From an uncultured Pseudomonadota bacterium (lineage in GTDB: Bacteria > Myxococcota_A > UBA796 > SXON01): a stretch of DNA of 64,000 nt. Below the pieces are notes generated by a model. It saw only the letters and a program-made list of their open reading frames with translations. It was not told the DNA's origin and ran no database searches. The position numbers were made by a program, and so were the translations under genes. Shown in pieces: positions 1 through 10,703 of the stretch; position 1 is the first letter of the stretch; every line of letters starts with the position of its first letter. The DNA lies in contig CAIQVJ010000006.1 of the NCBI GenBank assembly GCA_903875225.1, positions 35,380 through 99,379 of the forward strand, written 5' to 3'.

Positions 1-2
1 AC

Positions 3-695
3 GAGAAGGGGGCCTTCACCGGGGCCTCGGAGCGGCGCGACGGCGCGTTCCATCGCGCGGACGGCGGTACGCTGTTCCTGGACGAGATCGGCGAGCTCCC
101 CGAGGACGCCCAGGCCAAGCTGCTCCGCGTGCTGGAGAGCGGCGAGGTGCGCCGGGTGGGCGGCGCCGACGTGGCCTTCCCGGACGTCCGGGTGGTCGCA
201 GCGACGAACCGCGACCTGGGCACCGATGCGCAACGTGGGCGTTTCCGGAGCGACCTCTACTTCCGCCTCGCCGTCCTGGCGGTGCGCCTCCCCGCGCTTC
301 ACGAGCGCCGCGAGGACATCCCCGTCATCGCCAGGGCGGTCGCGCGGCGGATCCACCCGGACATGTACTTCGACGACAACGCGCTCGAGGCACTCATGGC
401 CCACGATTGGCCCGGCAATGCGCGCGAGCTCCGAAACGTGCTCACCCGCGCCTTCGTGCTCAGCGGGCCACACGTCCAGCTGGACAGCCTCATGTTCAAC
501 CCCCTGGACACGCCGGCCCCCCGCGCCCGCATGCTCCTCGGTGAGCGCCCGCTCCCCGCGCTGGAGCAGGCCGAGCGCTCGGTGCTGGAGGAGGCGCTCA
601 ACCGCACCGGGCAGAACCGATCAGCAGCGGCCAAGGAGCTTGGGATCCCGCGCTCCTCGCTGATCTACAAGCTCAAGCGCTTCGGGCTCTCGTAG
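3..695 (+). CDS. Sigma-54-dependent transcriptional activator (3' part)
   Basis: C-terminal part of an enhancer-binding protein that remodels RNA polymerase-sigma54 using ATP; the start lies left of the window. The frame is open from base 3. The first codons give the sigma-54 contact motif GAFTGA, followed by [12 protein letters not shown], which contains Walker B. The AAA+ fold continues with the sensor and arginine-finger region ([29 protein letters not shown]). The last 40 residues form a Fis-type helix-turn-helix ([20 protein letters not shown]). The N-terminal sensory domain is not visible, so the signal is unknown. It converges on lon, with 6 bases between the stops. Family assignment is very secure; target genes are unknown. 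Confidence 0.95.
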   Translation, partial: EKGAFTGASERRDGAFHRADGGTLFLDEIGELPEDAQAKLLRVLESGEVRRVGGADVAFPDVRVVAATNRDLGTDAQRGRFRSDLYFRLAVLAVRLPALHERREDIPVIARAVARRIHPDMYFDDNALEALMAHDWPGNARELRNVLTRAFVLSGPHVQLDSLMFNPLDTPAPRARMLLGERPLPALEQAERSVLEEALNRTGQNRSAAAKELGIPRSSLIYKLKRFGLS

Positions 696-701
696 GGCTT
701 G

Positions 702-3056
702 TCAGCTCGGGAGGCCGCGGAGCTCACCCCGGAAGATCTCCTCGCGGCGCTCCACGGCCAGCGCGAGCGTGAGCACCTCGTCCATCGTGGAGACGAGGTG
801 CAGGTCCATCGTCTCGCGGAGGCCCCGCGGGACATCGCGCAGGTCCTTCTCGTTGTCGATCGGGATCAACGCGCGGGTGACCCCGGCGGCCTGCGCCGCG
901 AGGAGCTTCTCCTTGAGTCCGCCGATGGGCTTCACGTGTCCGCGCAGGGTGATCTCGCCGGTCATCGCCACGTCGTGGCGCACCGGAATGCGGCAGATCG
1001 CGCTCACGATCGCGGTGGAAAGCGTGATCCCCGCGCTGGGTCCGTCCACGCCCCAGAGCTCGGGCACGTGCACGTGCACATCGGTGTGCTGCCAGAAGTC
1101 CTTCTCCAGACCGAGCTTGTCGGCCCGGCTCCGGAGCCAGGCGATGGCGGCTTCACAGCTCTCGCGGAACACGGCGCCGAGCTGCCCGGTCATCGTGATC
1201 TTGCCCGAGCCGGGCAACGCCAGCGCCTCGACCGGCACCATCACGCCCCCGTTCTGCGTCCAGGCGAGGCCGTTCACGAACCCTATCTCGTCCTGCTCCG
1301 ACACCCGTCCCCGGCGGAACCGGGGCGGCCCGAGCATCTTCTCCACAACGGCGCCGTCCACGCGTAGGCGGGTGGCGGGGCCTTTGGCCACCACCCTGCG
1401 GGCGACCTTCCGGCACATGGTCGCCAGCTCGCGCTCCAGGCCTCGAACACCGGCTTCCCGGGTGTACTCCCGGGTGACCCGGGTGAGGGCGTCCTGGGTG
1501 AACCGGACGTGACCCGGGAGCAGTCCGTGGGCCTTGACCTGCTTCGGCACGAGGTGACGCTTGGCGATCGCGATCTTCTCGGGCTCGGTGTAGCCGGCGA
1601 GGCGCACGATCTCGAGCCTGTCCTGCAGAGGCGCGGGGATGCCTTGCAGGGTGTTGGCCGTGCAGATGAAGAGTACCTTCGAGAGGTCGTAGTCCAGATC
1701 GAGGTAGTGGTCGATGAACATCTTGTTCTGCTCGGGGTCGAGCACCTCCAGCAGGGCGGCCGAGGGGTCCCCCCGGAAGTCGGAGTTCATCTTGTCGATC
1801 TCGTCCAGCAGGAACACCGGGTTGCCCGTGCCGGCCTTCTTGATCCCATGGATGATCTTGCCCGGCAGCGCGCCGATGTAGGTCCGCCGGTGCCCGCGGA
1901 TCTCAGCCTCGTCGCGAACGCCACCGAGCGCGATCCGCACGAACTGGCGGTTCGTGGCCTCGGCGATCGACCGGGCGAGGGAGGTCTTTCCGACACCCGG
2001 CGGCCCGACGAGGCACAGAACCGGCCCGTCCATGCGCTCGACCAGCGCGAGCACGGCCAGGAACTCGAGGATCCGGGTCTTCACCTTCTGCAGTCCGGCG
2101 TGATCGCGGTCCAGCACCTCGCGGGCGACGGCCAGATCGACCCGATCCTCGGAGTAGTGGCCCCACGGGAGCGCCAGGATGTGGTCGAGGTAGTTGCGGA
2201 TCACCGCCGCCTCGGCGCTCATCGGGTTCATCATCTTGAGCTTGCGCAGCTCACGCTGCACCCGCTCGCTTGCTTCGGCAGGGAGCGCCTTGTCGGCGAT
2301 CTTCTGTTCGAGCTCCTGCAGCTCCTGCTTGAACTCGTCGCGCTCGGGCTCGGCACCCTTGGCCTCGTTGGCAGCGGCTGCCTTCGACGGCCGCTGGCGC
2401 ATGCGCCGTTCGACCTGCGCGAGCGCGATCTCGTCCTGCAGCAGCGCCTGGACGCGGGTGAGCCGGGCGATGGGGTCGTCCATCTCGAGGACCTCCTGCG
2501 CGGTGTCCGTTCGCAGGGGCAGGTGGCGAACGAGCGTGTCGGCGAGTTTTCCGGCCTCGTCTATGCTCGCGAATTGCTGTGCGGTATCGCTCGGGATGTT
2601 GCGTTGCAGGCGCGCGAACTCCTCGAACGAGGTGCGCGCGGAGCGGAGCAGCGGCTCGACGTCCGGCCCGCTCGCCGTCTGCTCCACGATCTCCTCGACG
2701 TCGGCCCGGATGCAGTCCTCTTCGTCGTAGAACCGCACGAGGCGCCCGCGGCGCTGGCCGTCCACCAGCACCTTGAGCTTGCCATCTGGCAGTCGGATCA
2801 CCTGGACCACGGTGGCGATCGTGCCCATCGTGTGGACGTCGCCCGCGTTGGGCTCACTCGCGAGTGCCTCCCGCTGCGCGACCAGGAAGATCTCCTTGTC
2901 GGCCGAAGTGTTGGCCTCGGTGAGCGCGGTGACGGAGCGTGATCGCCCGACCATGAACGGCACCGCGGCGTGGGGGAACACGACCAGCTCGCGGAGCGGG
3001 AGCAGCGGCAACCGACGCGTACCCCCCGTTGGTGCTCGCCGCTCCTTGAAGAACAT
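702..3056 (-). CDS. lon: ATP-dependent Lon protease
   Basis: Cytosolic AAA+ serine protease that degrades misfolded and regulatory proteins. At 784 aa it has normal LonA length. It has an N-terminal LON substrate-binding domain (about residues 15-215), a coiled-coil stretch (about 240-275), Walker A GPPGVGKT at 351-358, Walker B VFLLDEID near 414-421, and a C-terminal S16 protease domain. The catalytic dyad is Ser674 in DGPSAG and Lys715 in GGLKEK. It is the last gene of a clpP-clpX-lon operon, starting 3 bases after the clpX stop, so the three are probably co-transcribed. All catalytic residues are present. Confidence 0.98.
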   Translation of the reverse strand: MFFKERRAPTGGTRRLPLLPLRELVVFPHAAVPFMVGRSRSVTALTEANTSADKEIFLVAQREALASEPNAGDVHTMGTIATVVQVIRLPDGKLKVLVDGQRRGRLVRFYDEEDCIRADVEEIVEQTASGPDVEPLLRSARTSFEEFARLQRNIPSDTAQQFASIDEAGKLADTLVRHLPLRTDTAQEVLEMDDPIARLTRVQALLQDEIALAQVERRMRQRPSKAAAANEAKGAEPERDEFKQELQELEQKIADKALPAEASERVQRELRKLKMMNPMSAEAAVIRNYLDHILALPWGHYSEDRVDLAVAREVLDRDHAGLQKVKTRILEFLAVLALVERMDGPVLCLVGPPGVGKTSLARSIAEATNRQFVRIALGGVRDEAEIRGHRRTYIGALPGKIIHGIKKAGTGNPVFLLDEIDKMNSDFRGDPSAALLEVLDPEQNKMFIDHYLDLDYDLSKVLFICTANTLQGIPAPLQDRLEIVRLAGYTEPEKIAIAKRHLVPKQVKAHGLLPGHVRFTQDALTRVTREYTREAGVRGLERELATMCRKVARRVVAKGPATRLRVDGAVVEKMLGPPRFRRGRVSEQDEIGFVNGLAWTQNGGVMVPVEALALPGSGKITMTGQLGAVFRESCEAAIAWLRSRADKLGLEKDFWQHTDVHVHVPELWGVDGPSAGITLSTAIVSAICRIPVRHDVAMTGEITLRGHVKPIGGLKEKLLAAQAAGVTRALIPIDNEKDLRDVPRGLRETMDLHLVSTMDEVLTLALAVERREEIFRGELRGLPS

Positions 3057-3059
3057 CTG

Positions 3060-4325
3060 CTACGCTCTCGGTCGAAGGGGGGGGGGATCGTTCTGGTACA
3101 CGAGGATCGGCTCGGTCTTGTTCGCGACGACCTCGTCTGTGATGACACACTCGCGCACGTCGGTCTTCCCGGGGAGCTCAAACATCGTGTCGCCCATGAC
3201 CTCTTCCAGGATCGCGCGCAGTCCGCGTGCACCCGTGCGCCGCTTGAGCGCCTCCCGGGCCACCGCGCCGAGCGCGCTGTCCGTGAAGGTGAGCTTCACG
3301 CCCTCCATCTCGAACAGCTTCTGGTACTGCTTCGCCACCGCGTTCTTGGGACGGGTGAGGATGTCGACAAGCGCAGCTTCGTCGAGCTCATCGAGCGTCG
3401 CGACCACGGGCAGTCGGCCGATGAACTCGGGGATGAGCCCGAACCGCACCAGGTCGTCGGTTTCGACCATGGCGAAGAGCTCGCCCGTCTTGAGCACCTG
3501 CTGGACCTTCACGCCGGCGCCGAACCCGATCCCGCCCTTGTTGATCCGCTGTTCGATGATCTTGTCGAGCCCGACAAAGGCGCCGCCGCAGATGAACAGG
3601 ATGTTGGAGGTGTCGATCGGGAGGAACTCCTGCTGCGGGTGCTTGCGGCCCCCCTTCGGCGGCACGTTGGCGACGGTCCCTTCGATGATCTTGAGCAGCG
3701 CCTGCTGGACGCCCTCTCCGGAGACGTCGCGCGTGATCGACGGGTTGTCCCCCTTTCGCGCGACCTTGTCGATCTCGTCGATGTAGATGATGCCCTTCAC
3801 GGTCTGCTCGGCGTTCAGGCCCGATGCCTGGTACAGCGCGAGGATCACGTTCTCGACGTCCTCTCCGACGTACCCGGCCTCGGTGAGCGCGGTGGCGTCG
3901 CAGATCGCGAACGGGACCTTGAGGTACCGCGCGAGCGACTGCGCGAGGAGGGTCTTGCCCGTGCCCGTGGGCCCGATCAGGAGGATGTTCGACTTGGCCA
4001 GTTCGACATCGTCGCGGCCGGTGCGCGCGTCGATCCGCTTGTAGTGGTTGTGCACCGCCACCGAGAGGATCTTCTTCGCGCGGTCCTGGCCCACCACGAA
4101 CTCGTCGAGGTGCTTGCGGATCTCCATCGGCCGGGGCACCTGCTGGCGGACCGCGTAGTACTCCTCCCGCTCCTCCTCCTCGGTGATGAGGTCGTTGCAG
4201 AGCTCCACACACTCGTCGCAGATGTACACCGAGGGCCCTGCGATCAGCTTCCGCACGTCCTTCTGGTGTTTGCCGCAGAACGAGCAGTTGAGGTTCTTCT
4301 CGCGGGGCTTCTTGGTGATGGCCAT
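3060..4325 (-). CDS. clpX: ATP-dependent Clp protease ATP-binding subunit ClpX
   Basis: Hexameric AAA+ unfoldase that feeds substrates to ClpP. 421 aa, the usual length. The N-terminal zinc-binding domain has Cys14, Cys17, Cys36 and Cys39. Walker A GPTGTGKT lies at 118-125, the pore loop GYVG at 151-154, Walker B IIYIDEID near 179-186, and the ClpP-docking IGF loop at 266-268. It lies 10 bases downstream of clpP and 3 bases upstream of lon. All diagnostic elements are present. Confidence 0.98.
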   Translation of the reverse strand: MAITKKPREKNLNCSFCGKHQKDVRKLIAGPSVYICDECVELCNDLITEEEEREEYYAVRQQVPRPMEIRKHLDEFVVGQDRAKKILSVAVHNHYKRIDARTGRDDVELAKSNILLIGPTGTGKTLLAQSLARYLKVPFAICDATALTEAGYVGEDVENVILALYQASGLNAEQTVKGIIYIDEIDKVARKGDNPSITRDVSGEGVQQALLKIIEGTVANVPPKGGRKHPQQEFLPIDTSNILFICGGAFVGLDKIIEQRINKGGIGFGAGVKVQQVLKTGELFAMVETDDLVRFGLIPEFIGRLPVVATLDELDEAALVDILTRPKNAVAKQYQKLFEMEGVKLTFTDSALGAVAREALKRRTGARGLRAILEEVMGDTMFELPGKTDVRECVITDEVVANKTEPILVYQNDPPPLRPRA

Positions 4326-4335
4326 GTTTGGGGGG

Positions 4336-4950
4336 CTACTTGGTCAGGTTCTTGTTCTTGATGATCTCATCGACCATGCCATAGTCCACGGCCTCCTGCG
4401 CGGTCATGATGTAGTCGCGCTCCACATCCTTCCAGAGGCGTTCGGGATCCTGCCCGGTGTGGCGGATCAGGATCTCGTTGAGCTCCTTCTTGATGCGCAT
4501 GATCTCACGGGCCTGGATCTCGATGTCCGTCGCCTGGCCCTGAGCCCCGCCGAGGGGCTGGTGGATCAGCACGCGGCCGTGGGGGAGGATGCGGCGCTTG
4601 CCCTTGGTGCCGGCGGCGAGCAGCACCGCACCCATCGAAGCCGCCTGACCCATGCAGATCGTCTGCACATCGGGCTTGATGTAGTTCATGGTGTCGTAGA
4701 TCGCCATGCCGGCCGTGACGCTCCCGCCCGGGCTGTGGATGTACAGGTAGACGTCCCGCTCCGGGTCCTGCGACTCGAGGAACAGGAGCTGGGCGACGAT
4801 GACGTTGGCCACGGCGTCGTTGATCTGGCTGCCGAGGAAGATGATCCTGTCCTTGAGCAGCATCGAGTAGATGTCCCAGGCGCGCTCGCCGCGGTGGGTC
4901 TGCTCGATGACGGTCGGGATGAGGTAGCTGTTCATGGGGTCGAGGGACAT
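4336..4950 (-). CDS. clpP: ATP-dependent Clp protease proteolytic subunit ClpP
   Basis: Serine peptidase that forms the tetradecameric chamber of ClpXP. 204 aa. The catalytic triad is visible: Ser105 in GQAASMGA, His130 in VLIHQPLGG and Asp179 in VERDYIM. The short N-terminus fits a propeptide-processed ClpP. It is the first gene of clpP-clpX-lon. Trigger factor (tig), often located upstream, is absent here; a divergent unknown gene begins 149 bases away instead. The start is ATG at 4950, preceded by a purine-rich stretch (reverse complement of the bases around 4955-4970). Confidence 0.98.
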   Translation of the reverse strand: MSLDPMNSYLIPTVIEQTHRGERAWDIYSMLLKDRIIFLGSQINDAVANVIVAQLLFLESQDPERDVYLYIHSPGGSVTAGMAIYDTMNYIKPDVQTICMGQAASMGAVLLAAGTKGKRRILPHGRVLIHQPLGGAQGQATDIEIQAREIMRIKKELNEILIRHTGQDPERLWKDVERDYIMTAQEAVDYGMVDEIIKNKNLTK

Positions 4951-5023
4951 GGAACCTTCGGGAGTGGGGGAGGCAAGAAGGTAACCCCGGACAGTACCGC
5001 CGCCCCTGCTCGATCGGGTAGCC

Positions 5024-5046
5024 CAGGAATCGCTTCACGATTCCTG
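5024..5046. repeat. 9-bp perfect inverted repeat between clpP and the divergent gene
   Basis: CAGGAATCG, a 5-base loop CTTCA, then CGATTCCTG: perfect 9-bp arms. It is 74 bases upstream of clpP and 54 bases upstream of the divergent gene. It could be an operator or an RNA hairpin in either 5' leader; there is no adjacent T-run, so terminator is less likely. Confidence 0.5.
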
Positions 5047-5099
5047 CGGCCGGCGGCCCCGGTGGGTGATTACTCTCATGGACCGCCTGGAGGCCCCGG

Positions 5100-5606
5100 T
5101 TGAGCGACGCAGAATTCGAAAAGAAGTTGTCTGACGAAGGCTTCTTGAAGCGGTTGCTCGGTGATCTCGATCGGATCACCGAGGCAGTGACGGATGGCGC
5201 CGAGCTCGGGGCGGCGCTCGCGGGGGGCGGAATCGGCCTCGCGGGGTCCATCGCTGCGCTGTACGGCCTCGGTACGGTCGGGCTCTCCACGGTCGGGATC
5301 ACCTCCGGGTTGCTGGCTGCCGGCGCGCTGATCGGGGGCGGCATGGTGGCTGGAATCGGTGTGCTGGCGGCACCTGTCGCGATCCTCGCAGCGGCGGGCT
5401 GGGCGGGGGCGGCGGCGCTGAAAAAAGAGCGGGTCCTCCGCCTGCAGAGCGAGGTCCTGGGCAAGGCGCGGCTCAAGCAACTCGAGATCCGTCATGCGCT
5501 CGAGCAGCGCGCCACCCTCTCCGAACGGGTCGCCGCCGAGATGGATGCGCGGGAACAGCTCCTGCAGCAGATCATCGAGGGGTTGCAGGAAAAGTCCAGG
5601 GGTTGA
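5100..5606 (+). CDS. Small Gly/Ala-rich membrane protein of unknown function
   Basis: 168 aa, function not recognised. The TTG start at 5100 is chosen because a GGAGG lies about 9 bases upstream; an upstream ATG at 5078 is in another frame. A polar N-terminus is followed by a long glycine/alanine-rich hydrophobic segment (residues about 38-105) that could form two or three membrane helices with glycine-zipper character. The C-terminal 55 residues are charged and helical, likely a coiled coil. Glycine-zipper segments occur in membrane-inserting proteins and some secreted effectors, but nothing here proves that role. It is divergent from clpP. Confidence 0.7.
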   Translation: MSDAEFEKKLSDEGFLKRLLGDLDRITEAVTDGAELGAALAGGGIGLAGSIAALYGLGTVGLSTVGITSGLLAAGALIGGGMVAGIGVLAAPVAILAAAGWAGAAALKKERVLRLQSEVLGKARLKQLEIRHALEQRATLSERVAAEMDAREQLLQQIIEGLQEKSRG

Positions 5607-5624
5607 GCCGCCGCCCGCTCTCTT

Positions 5625-5822
5625 CTACCGACGGAGGTCACCTGTGTCCTGGCACTCCGGAGAGCCGGCGCACCCCGGGTCGCCGCAGTCCGTCAGCCCG
5701 TCGCCGTCGTTGTCCTCGTTGTCGGCGCAGTCGCCGGGCTCCGTCCCCTCCACCCGCGAGCTGTCTCCGGTGTCGGGTGTGTTGAGCGTGCAGGCCAGCA
5801 TCAGGAGGAGCAGCATGGTCAC
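5625..5822 (-). CDS. Small lipoprotein with an Asp-rich metal-binding motif
   Basis: 65 aa from a GTG start at 5822 (63 aa if the ATG at 5816 is used, which has the better purine-rich ribosome site). The signal is extremely short: only MTMLLLLMLA before the lipobox Cys11. An in-frame stop lies a few codons upstream, so a longer signal cannot be gained. The mature part has DNEDNDGDGLTDC, a calcium-binding thrombospondin-3-like loop, and Cys pairs. Predicted outer-membrane-attached. Function unknown. Confidence 0.65.
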   Translation of the reverse strand: MTMLLLLMLACTLNTPDTGDSSRVEGTEPGDCADNEDNDGDGLTDCGDPGCAGSPECQDTGDLRR

Positions 5823-5864
5823 CTCTCTCCCACGCTAATCGCGGTTCGGCGTCCGGCAGCGCCC

Positions 5865-6275
5865 TCACGCCCCCGACGTGTCGGCGACCACGGTGATGCC
5901 CACCGTCGCGGGTACGAAGTCCGAGAACACCTCGTCCATGCCGTCGCCGTCCGCAAAGCGCAGGTCCGCTGTCAGCGTCCAGTCGTGAGCCGTGTCGATC
6001 TGGATCGATGGCGTCGTGCTCTCCGTGTCGAGCGAGTCGCTCGTCGCGCCGTCGGTCCAGCTCAGGTGCAGGTACCCCTCCGGTTCGCCTTCGTTGTGCT
6101 TCGCGGGGTCGGAGAGCAGGAAGTTGTCGACTGCGATGGAGAGCGCGATCGGCGCGCCGGTCACGAACTGGTCGCCCTCGTGCGGCGAGACGAACGAGAC
6201 CGTGGGCGTGGGCGTCGCGGCGGAGTCCGATGGGCCCGTGCAGGCGATCAGGGAGGCGAGGATCAGCATGTTCAT
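5865..6275 (-). CDS. Lipoprotein of unknown function
   Basis: 136 aa from ATG 6275. This start is chosen because it overlaps the stop of the upstream gene as ATGA (translational coupling) and places a lipobox LIAC at residues 9-12; the frame is open further upstream but without a signal peptide. The mature protein is Ser/Thr/Pro-rich for 15 residues and then looks like a single beta-sandwich domain (TVSFVSPHEGDQFVTGAPI). It resembles its upstream partner in layout (short signal, Ig-like core, a TPTDG/SPHEG turn), so the pair may be diverged duplicates. Function unknown. Confidence 0.7.
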   Translation of the reverse strand: MNMLILASLIACTGPSDSAATPTPTVSFVSPHEGDQFVTGAPIALSIAVDNFLLSDPAKHNEGEPEGYLHLSWTDGATSDSLDTESTTPSIQIDTAHDWTLTADLRFADGDGMDEVFSDFVPATVGITVVADTSGA

Positions 6276-6661
6276 CCCGAGCAGAGGGTGTTGTCGACCG
6301 TGATGTAGATCACCAGCCCCACGTATGGATCGAGCGCCGAGTGGTCGGCAGACGCGAGATCCAGGCTGAGCTGCCACTCACCGTCCGCGACCTCCGGCAC
6401 GTACACGGTCTCCATGTCGGTCTGGGCGACCTCCTGCCCGTTGAGGTACACGTGCATGTGCCCGGTGTCGGGTGGGGGATCCTCGATCGTCTCGTTCGTG
6501 AGCGTGAAGTTCGCGACGTCGGTCACGACCGCAAGCGGAGTGCCACACACGATGCTGCCGTCGGTCGGGGAGAGCAGGGTGAGGCACGGCTCTCCTCCGC
6601 ACGCCGCGGTGTCGGCCTCGGAGCCACATGCCGCGAGCAGGAGCAGGAAGACCATGACCAC
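6272..6661 (-). CDS. Lipoprotein of unknown function
   Basis: 129 aa from a GTG at 6661; an ATG at 6655 is the alternative. The signal peptide is very short and uncharged (VMVFLLLLAAC, lipobox Cys12). The remainder is a beta-rich domain with LTLLSPTDGSIVCGTPL and four further Cys residues, suggesting disulfides in an exported protein. It is translationally coupled (ATGA) to the next lipoprotein. No enzymatic motif. Confidence 0.7.
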   Translation of the reverse strand: MVMVFLLLLAACGSEADTAACGGEPCLTLLSPTDGSIVCGTPLAVVTDVANFTLTNETIEDPPPDTGHMHVYLNGQEVAQTDMETVYVPEVADGEWQLSLDLASADHSALDPYVGLVIYITVDNTLCSG

Positions 6662-6733
6662 AGCATATCACCGGGATCATCGACCCCGGGACGATACGGT
6701 CACGGCGTGTCCGAAACGGTCACACCCGGGCGT

Positions 6734-7108
6734 TCAGGCGATCGCGGTGTACGCCGTCGCGTCGAGCAGCCCCGCGAGCTCGCCCGGGTTCGACAAGCGG
6801 AGCTTGAAGAGCCAGCCGCCGCCATGGGGATCGGAGTTGATGACCGACTCGTTGCCGTCGAGCGCGCCGTTCACCTCGGTGACGGTGCCGGAGATCGGCG
6901 CGTACACGTCGGAGACCGCCTTGACGGACTCGACCTCGCACGCGCTCTTGCCCTTCGCGATGGTCTTGCCCACCGCGGGGAGCTCGACGTGCACGATGTC
7001 GCCGAGCGCATCCTGGGCGTGGTGCGTGATCCCGACCGTGGCGATGTCGCCCTCGACGGAGACCCATTCGTGCTGGTCGGTGTACTTGTAGTGGCTGGGG
7101 TAGGACAT
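6734..7108 (-). CDS. gcvH: Glycine cleavage system H protein
   Basis: Lipoyl-carrier protein that shuttles the aminomethyl group between the P and T proteins of glycine cleavage. 124 aa, normal length. Lys63 in CEVESVKAVSD is the lipoylation site. It follows gcvT after 14 bases, so the two form an operon. The P-protein genes (gcvP) and lipoyl-synthesis genes are not in the window. Confidence 0.97.
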   Translation of the reverse strand: MSYPSHYKYTDQHEWVSVEGDIATVGITHHAQDALGDIVHVELPAVGKTIAKGKSACEVESVKAVSDVYAPISGTVTEVNGALDGNESVINSDPHGGGWLFKLRLSNPGELAGLLDATAYTAIA

Positions 7109-7122
7109 GTTGGGCTCCGGCG

Positions 7123-8208
<1,086 letters not shown>

Positions 8209-8311
8209 GGTGGCCTCCTGGGAAGGGTGAGAACGGCCGCCCAGCCTATCCGGCCAGATGGTTTTTGGCGCTACGCCGAATGCCGGGAAAGGGGGCTGAC
8301 GGATCCCGTTG

Positions 8312-8331
8312 CCGGCCGGGGCTTCGGCCGG
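8312..8331 (-). terminator. Possible hairpin downstream of the 8338-8775 gene
   Basis: On the minus strand CCGGCC, 8-base loop, GGCCGG lies 7 bases past the stop at 8338. The stem is G/C-only and there is no T-run after it, so intrinsic termination is only a possibility. Confidence 0.3.
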
Positions 8332-8337
8332 GACCCT

Positions 8338-8775
8338 TCAAGAGGCGTGCTTCTTGAGCAGCCCGGCGAGCCTCGGCATCGCCTCCAGCACGTGCTTGGA
8401 CGCTTGCGGACGAAGCTGGTCGTAGGTCTTGCGCACGGGACCCGCGGCGTTGCGGGCCCGCTCGTCGGTGATGGAGAGCAGCGCCTCGGAGACCCTGGGT
8501 CCCTGGCCAACGAAGGTCGCAGCGGGGTCTCCCCCCTTTTCCAGCGCGGCCGCCCAGAACGGGTCCACCTTGCCGGCGAAGTCGTCGAGCAGGTGGTTCA
8601 GCGCGCCGACCACGAACCCGGGCTTGATGCGCTTGACGGTCCCGTATGCGGCCTTGATCGCCATGCCTGAGAGGCCGCCCTTGTCGGCCACCTCCGCTTC
8701 GATCACGCTCACGCCGTCGTCGACCACGTTTCTACGTTTCTTGGGGTCAGAGATCACGTCTTTGAGGCTCGCCAT
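8338..8775 (-). CDS. Conserved hypothetical protein (possibly DUF6918-like)
   Basis: 145 aa, cytoplasmic, helical. It starts MASLKDVISDPKKRRNVVDD, then EAEVADKGGLSGMAIKAAY, a pattern I associate with small helical proteins annotated as DUF6918; that assignment is from memory and uncertain. A Shine-Dalgarno GGAG precedes the ATG at 8775. No enzymatic motif. It stands alone between gcvT and the HEAT-repeat lipoprotein. Confidence 0.75.
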   Translation of the reverse strand: MASLKDVISDPKKRRNVVDDGVSVIEAEVADKGGLSGMAIKAAYGTVKRIKPGFVVGALNHLLDDFAGKVDPFWAAALEKGGDPAATFVGQGPRVSEALLSITDERARNAAGPVRKTYDQLRPQASKHVLEAMPRLAGLLKKHAS

Positions 8776-8799
8776 GGGGACTCCGGAGGGGCTTGGGTT

Positions 8800-9945
8800 C
8801 TAGAACTCGACAACGCCGCCGCTCCCGCCGCCCGCCGGGGGCGTCGATGCGGGACACGCCTTGTAGTGGACCTTGCCGCCGAATTCGTTCACGCGGGCAC
8901 CGAGGTACGCCTTGCCGCACTCGGTGTACCCGCCCTTGTTGAACGCGGCGGTGGCACACTCCAGGCTCCGTTCATAGTCACGGTCGTTCTGGTAGTACAC
9001 GATGTCGAGGTCGGATTGGAGCGTGGGGGCGGTGTCCGTCACGTAGGTCTTCACCCAGAACGGGATGGCGTCGCACAGGATCTGCGAGGCCTCGGGAGCC
9101 GCGTTCTTGTCGAGCACCTCGAGCAGGGCGGTGCGCACGTTCACGTCGGGTTCGACGGTCATCACGTGGTCCCGCAGGCAGGCGAGGATCTTCGGGTTGC
9201 GGAACACGTCCACCGCGCGAATCGCGGCCACCCGCACCCCGGGGTCGGCATCGGCCATGGCCCCACACGCGACGTCGGGAAAGTCCTCGAGCTTCAGGTC
9301 GCGGTAGGCGACGAGGGCAGCGGCCTTGGTCGGCGGGTCTCCGGTCTTCACTGCGTCGCGCAGGGCCTCGGTGGCGGCGGGGTTTCCGGCCAGGTCCATG
9401 GCGGCGTTCGCGCCCCAGGCACCGCCACGCTTGAGCCCGGAGATCAGCATCTCCTGCTCCTTCGGATCCCGGGTCCCGCGAAGCGCGGGAAGCGCGGCAG
9501 CCTGGACCTCGGGGTCGGTGTCGGAGTTTGCGGCCACCACGAGCCGGGCGTGTACCTTCGGGGCCTTCACCTTCAGCATCGCCTTCGCAAGCCCGGCCCG
9601 ATCCTTCAGGGTCGCGTCGTCCAGGGCGTCTGCGACACAGCCCACGCGGTGGTCGTCGGTTGCGTTGGCGAGCCCGCTGAGCACCGCAGGGTCCCAGGTG
9701 CCGTCCCGGGTCAGGTGCTGGCAGAGGCAGGAGGCGCCCTCGTCCTTGTAGTCCTTCAGCTTCAGCGCGGCGTACTCGCGGGTGTCGTCGTCCTTCATGG
9801 TGAGGCCGACGCAGATCGCCCGCACGTCGTTGAGGGTGTGGGCGCGGTCGAGGTCCGCCTTGGACACGAATTGCGGCGCGGGCGTCTCGCACGCGAGCAA
9901 CAGGGTCGAGAGGGCGATCGCAACGGCAGGAACGGGCAGATGCAC
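8800..9945 (-). CDS. HEAT-repeat lipoprotein
   Basis: 381 aa from a GTG at 9943-9945, chosen because a GGAG lies about 7 bases upstream and a signal peptide with lipobox (IALSTLLLAC) begins there; the frame extends 50 codons further without export features. The mature protein has repeated helical pairs of the HEAT/PBS-lyase type (DPEVQAAALPAL, DPGVRVAAIRAV, DVNVRTALLEVL) between about residues 60 and 300, and a Cys-containing C-terminal segment ending in a Gly/Pro tail. HEAT repeats usually hold protein partners. Likely a periplasmic or outer-membrane scaffold; partner unknown. Confidence 0.8.
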   Translation of the reverse strand: MHLPVPAVAIALSTLLLACETPAPQFVSKADLDRAHTLNDVRAICVGLTMKDDDTREYAALKLKDYKDEGASCLCQHLTRDGTWDPAVLSGLANATDDHRVGCVADALDDATLKDRAGLAKAMLKVKAPKVHARLVVAANSDTDPEVQAAALPALRGTRDPKEQEMLISGLKRGGAWGANAAMDLAGNPAATEALRDAVKTGDPPTKAAALVAYRDLKLEDFPDVACGAMADADPGVRVAAIRAVDVFRNPKILACLRDHVMTVEPDVNVRTALLEVLDKNAAPEASQILCDAIPFWVKTYVTDTAPTLQSDLDIVYYQNDRDYERSLECATAAFNKGGYTECGKAYLGARVNEFGGKVHYKACPASTPPAGGGSGGVVEF

Positions 9946-10106
9946 GCGAGACTCCAGGCAGCCCGGCGCCTTAATCTGAACCGGTGTGGAGCGCCCCGTC
10001 GGTTCTGGTTTGAGGTGCCTGTAGATTTTTCGGCAGGTTCCGACCGTGATGCTGGCCTGCACTTCCCAGGCGGCGTAGGGCGCCGGACCGCTCACACGGA
10101 GGCCGC

Positions 10107-10703
10107 TTGAACCTCGTCGCGTCTACCCTCACCCTCGGCCTCCTGGGGATCGGCCTGACAGCGTGCACCGGGGGCTCCGACACGAGCCAGGTGGACGACT
10201 CCTCGTCGGCTGACACCGACACCGACACCGACACCGATGCGGACACGGACACGGACACGGGCACTGGCCGGAGCGGGGAGGAGGGCCAGTTGGGGCTCGG
10301 AACCATGAGCGGAGCCGACTACATCGGCTACGAAGAGTGGTATTTCGTGGCCGACGACGGCGACGGAGCAGACGTCTGCCGGATCCGCTACACCCTCACT
10401 TCCGTGGCGCCCCGCGCCGACTGCTCCGAGTGCAGCTGGGCGTACGACCTGATCCGCTCCGAGGCGCAGGTGCTCACGGAGTCGGACCCCGGCTGTCTCC
10501 CGGTGCTGGGCTACGATGGCACGACGGTGGGCGACCTCGACGGGACCACGGTCTCCTTCGGCTATGCCCCCAGCTACTACGGGCACGCCCAGGTGCTGAT
10601 GGTCGAGACGGGCGGGGTGTGGGACGCAGCCACGTTCGCCGCGTTCGATGAGACGACGGGGGAGTTCACCTACGACTGGGAGGAAGGCTATCATGAATAT
10701 TAA
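10107..10703 (+). CDS. Lipoprotein with Asp/Thr repeat linker
   Basis: 198 aa from TTG 10107, with GGAGG about 5 bases upstream. The signal MNLVASTLTLGLLGIGLTAC has its lipobox Cys at 20 and no positive charge. Next comes a 17-residue (DT)n/(DA) linker encoded by near-perfect GACACC/GACACG hexamers, then a domain of about 140 residues rich in Tyr, Trp and Cys (SECSW). Function not recognised. It is first of three plus-strand lipoproteins (10107, 10693, 11682) in close succession. Confidence 0.75.
   Translation: MNLVASTLTLGLLGIGLTACTGGSDTSQVDDSSSADTDTDTDTDADTDTDTGTGRSGEEGQLGLGTMSGADYIGYEEWYFVADDGDGADVCRIRYTLTSVAPRADCSECSWAYDLIRSEAQVLTESDPGCLPVLGYDGTTVGDLDGTTVSFGYAPSYYGHAQVLMVETGGVWDAATFAAFDETTGEFTYDWEEGYHEY
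10212..10260 (+). repeat. GACACC-type hexanucleotide tandem repeats
   Basis: About eight units of GACACC, GACACG or GATGCG inside the lipoprotein gene encode the Asp-Thr/Asp-Ala linker after the lipid-anchor Cys. Units are in frame, so copy-number change would alter linker length without a frameshift. Confidence 0.8.

Noticed and set aside
702..2942. Long open frames on the plus strand opposite lon
   Set aside because: Shadow frames of the Lon gene caused by high GC; no ribosome sites and low-complexity protein composition.
5078..5134. 18-codon ORF starting ATG 5078
   Set aside because: Overlaps the better-supported gene at 5100 in another frame; too short to evaluate.
8209..8337. Glycine riboswitch upstream of gcvT
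   Set aside because: No paired stems or conserved purine-rich core of the glycine aptamer could be recognised by eye.
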